A stretch of DNA of 36,254 nucleotides from NCBI GenBank assembly GCA_964495595.1, contig CAZBWH010000026.1, positions 1 to 36,254 of the forward strand, read 5' to 3'. Each line of letters starts with the position of its first letter. Position 1 is the first letter of the stretch. The notes beneath the pieces are model-generated. The model saw nothing but the letters and a program-made list of their open reading frames with translations, had not been told where the DNA came from and did not search any database. This DNA comes from CALMFQ01 sp964495595. GTDB taxonomy: Bacteria > Pseudomonadota > Gammaproteobacteria > Burkholderiales > SCOH01. The position numbers and the translations under genes are program-made. Shown here piece by piece: positions 35,204 through 36,254 of the stretch.

Positions 35204-35728
35204 ATGTCCGTATCTCTCGTAATCACCGTCATCGGCGACGACAAACCCGGCCTCGTGGAACAACTCTCTACCACCATCAGCATGCATGGCGGCAACTGGC
35301 TTGAATCCAGCCTGTCCCATCTGGCCGGTAAATTCGCCGGCATCCTGCGGGTCAAAATCGCCACCGAGCGGGTCGAAGCCCTGCAAACCGCGCTGGGCAA
35401 GCTGCATTCACTGAAAATCGTCGCCGAACCGGCCCGGGCTGATGCAACCGGCAATCGCCCGACCGGATTCGTTCTTTCGCTGGTCGGACATGATCGCATC
35501 GGCATCGTGCGAGAAGTCTCACAAGTACTGGCAAAGCACCGGGTCAATGTTGAAAAACTCACCACCCACACTGCGCCCGCAGCCATGTCGGCAGAAATCA
35601 TGTTTCACGCCCATGCAGAGCTGCTGGCCCATGCGACCTTGAATGTCGAGGCCCTGCAGCGCGATCTGGAACGCCTTGCCGACGACCTGATCGTCGAATT
35701 CACCCGCCCGCAACCCACCGTAAATTAA
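35204..35728 (+). CDS. GcvR-like double-ACT-domain regulatory protein
   Basis: This 174-residue protein has two ACT domains (about residues 3-70 and 88-160), starting SLVITVIGDDKPGLVEQLS and GFVLSLVGHDRIGIVREVS. That is the pattern of GcvR, which senses glycine and holds back the GcvA activator of the gcv operon in enterobacteria. AAGGA precedes the ATG at 35204. The gene follows gcvP by 14 bases and is likely co-transcribed, which supports a role in glycine control. No GcvA is in the window, so its partner here is unknown and the GcvR name is a family-level inference. Confidence 0.82.
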   Translation: MSVSLVITVIGDDKPGLVEQLSTTISMHGGNWLESSLSHLAGKFAGILRVKIATERVEALQTALGKLHSLKIVAEPARADATGNRPTGFVLSLVGHDRIGIVREVSQVLAKHRVNVEKLTTHTAPAAMSAEIMFHAHAELLAHATLNVEALQRDLERLADDLIVEFTRPQPTVN

Positions 35729-35861
35729 AGGCCGGCCTGCTTGCAGGCTTGTCGGACTTGAGCGATCGTAGCAAGCCGAGTAGGAAAACAATGACAGATT
35801 TGCCCGTTTTCGAGGCGCATAGCGGCCCTACACAACGGGAAAACTGGAAAATTGGTAGGCA

Positions 35862-36054
35862 ATGAACGCCGACCTGCACATGGCCGAAGACCTGAAGAAC
35901 ACCGGCAAGGGCAACCTGTTCGTGATCTTCGGCTAGCCGGACATTACCTTGATTCCCGAATCCCCGCCCATTCAAGAAGCCGAAGTCCGGGCGGATCGCG
36001 GTGAAGGTCATCAATCACTTGGGAGATGAGGTGATGAAGGTGTTTCGGGTTTGA
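35862..36054 (+). pseudogene. Remnant of an adenine-specific DNA methyltransferase (type III Mod-like)
   Basis: Only two C-terminal pieces remain. From the ATG at 35862 the frame reads NADLHMAEDLKNTGKGNLF, then VIFG, and stops at TAG (35934-35936). The expected codon there is GAG (Glu, FGEPDI), so one base change explains the stop; PDITLIP continues after it. A second piece in another frame reads RPFKKPKSGRIAVKV and then INHLGDEVMKVFRV, ending at 36054, like the C-terminus of such methyltransferases. The middle is deleted. Upstream of 35862 I see no further piece. The catalytic part is absent, so it cannot be active. Confidence 0.75.
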
Positions 36055-36254
36055 GCCCATCGCCTGTGGCGGGTTCTATCAAGTTCTAACAGCTAGGCTC
36101 CGTTGACAGTAGAGCATGGTGGGCTACGTTAGCCCACCAAAGCCCATTGATCGCCTGTTTTTTCTTTAGAATCAACGGCCAGTTAGCCGTCTTTGGACAC
36201 TGCAAGAATCCGCTCGACATAACGGGCGATTAGACCCATTTGCGTCCAACTATA
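36055..36254. other. Non-coding end of the window
   Basis: No gene is recognisable in the last 200 bases, apart from the hairpin at 36118-36138. The sequence may extend into a gene outside the window. Confidence 0.4.
36118..36138. repeat. Short intergenic hairpin
   Basis: GGTGGGCT-ACGTT-AGCCCACC is a perfect 8-bp stem with a 5-base loop. Similar hairpins are common dispersed repeats in proteobacteria. A T-run (TTTTTTC) occurs only some 30 bases later, so terminator function is doubtful. Confidence 0.6.

Noticed and set aside
35700..36014. 104-codon minus-strand open frame after gcvR
   Set aside because: It runs opposite the methyltransferase remnant and has no start signal or family resemblance.
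1..36254. CRISPR array, insertion sequence or prophage
   Set aside because: No regularly spaced repeats, transposase, integrase or phage genes were seen anywhere in the window.

Overview
The window looks like chromosomal DNA from a betaproteobacterium, possibly near the Neisseriales. The pointers are a LexA with Escherichia coli-like residue spacing, a LexA box of the CTGT-N8-ACAG type, a stand-alone HslV-like peptidase of the betaproteobacterial proteasome homologue type, a tandem glycine riboswitch ahead of gcvT, and a B12-dependent ribonucleotide reductase. The assignment is an inference from gene content; no database was searched. Coding density is high and most genes are housekeeping or metabolic.

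Layout. 1-1470 (minus strand): lexA behind an unrecognised small membrane-protein gene that carries a near-consensus LexA box. 1559-2987: folD with its terminator, then a tRNA-Pro/Arg/His operon with a clear sigma-70 promoter and terminator. 3048-5307: a secreted caspase-like protein and an outer-membrane-type beta protein. 5481-11354: one 1957-residue signalling protein joining CheB, CheR, PAS, GAF, GGDEF and EAL domains. 11485-14999: a metallo-beta-lactamase-fold lipoprotein, a YheT-type hydrolase and a phosphomannomutase/phosphoglucomutase. 15306-18447: an acyl-CoA dehydrogenase and a divergent metallo-hydrolase around a PsrA-like palindrome. 18640-21972 (minus): Hsp33, the HslV-like peptidase and an NHL-repeat membrane protein. 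22256-25090 (minus): B12-dependent nrdJ with a leader hairpin.

25334-29898 (minus) is the most interesting stretch: four tightly packed genes for a GNAT-like acyltransferase, a PaaK-like adenylate-forming enzyme interrupted by an in-frame TAG, a flippase-like membrane protein and a secreted Ntn hydrolase. They lie behind a promoter whose -35/-10 spacer contains a palindrome. I do not recognise this gene set as a described pathway. It could make, export and process an N-acylated or amidated small molecule or lipid, but that is inference.

30353-35728 (plus): glycine riboswitch, gcvT, gcvH, a roughly 104-base inverted repeat, gcvP and a GcvR-like ACT-domain gene, a complete glycine-responsive cleavage module. 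35862-36054 is the decayed remnant of an adenine-specific DNA methyltransferase, followed by non-coding sequence with one hairpin.
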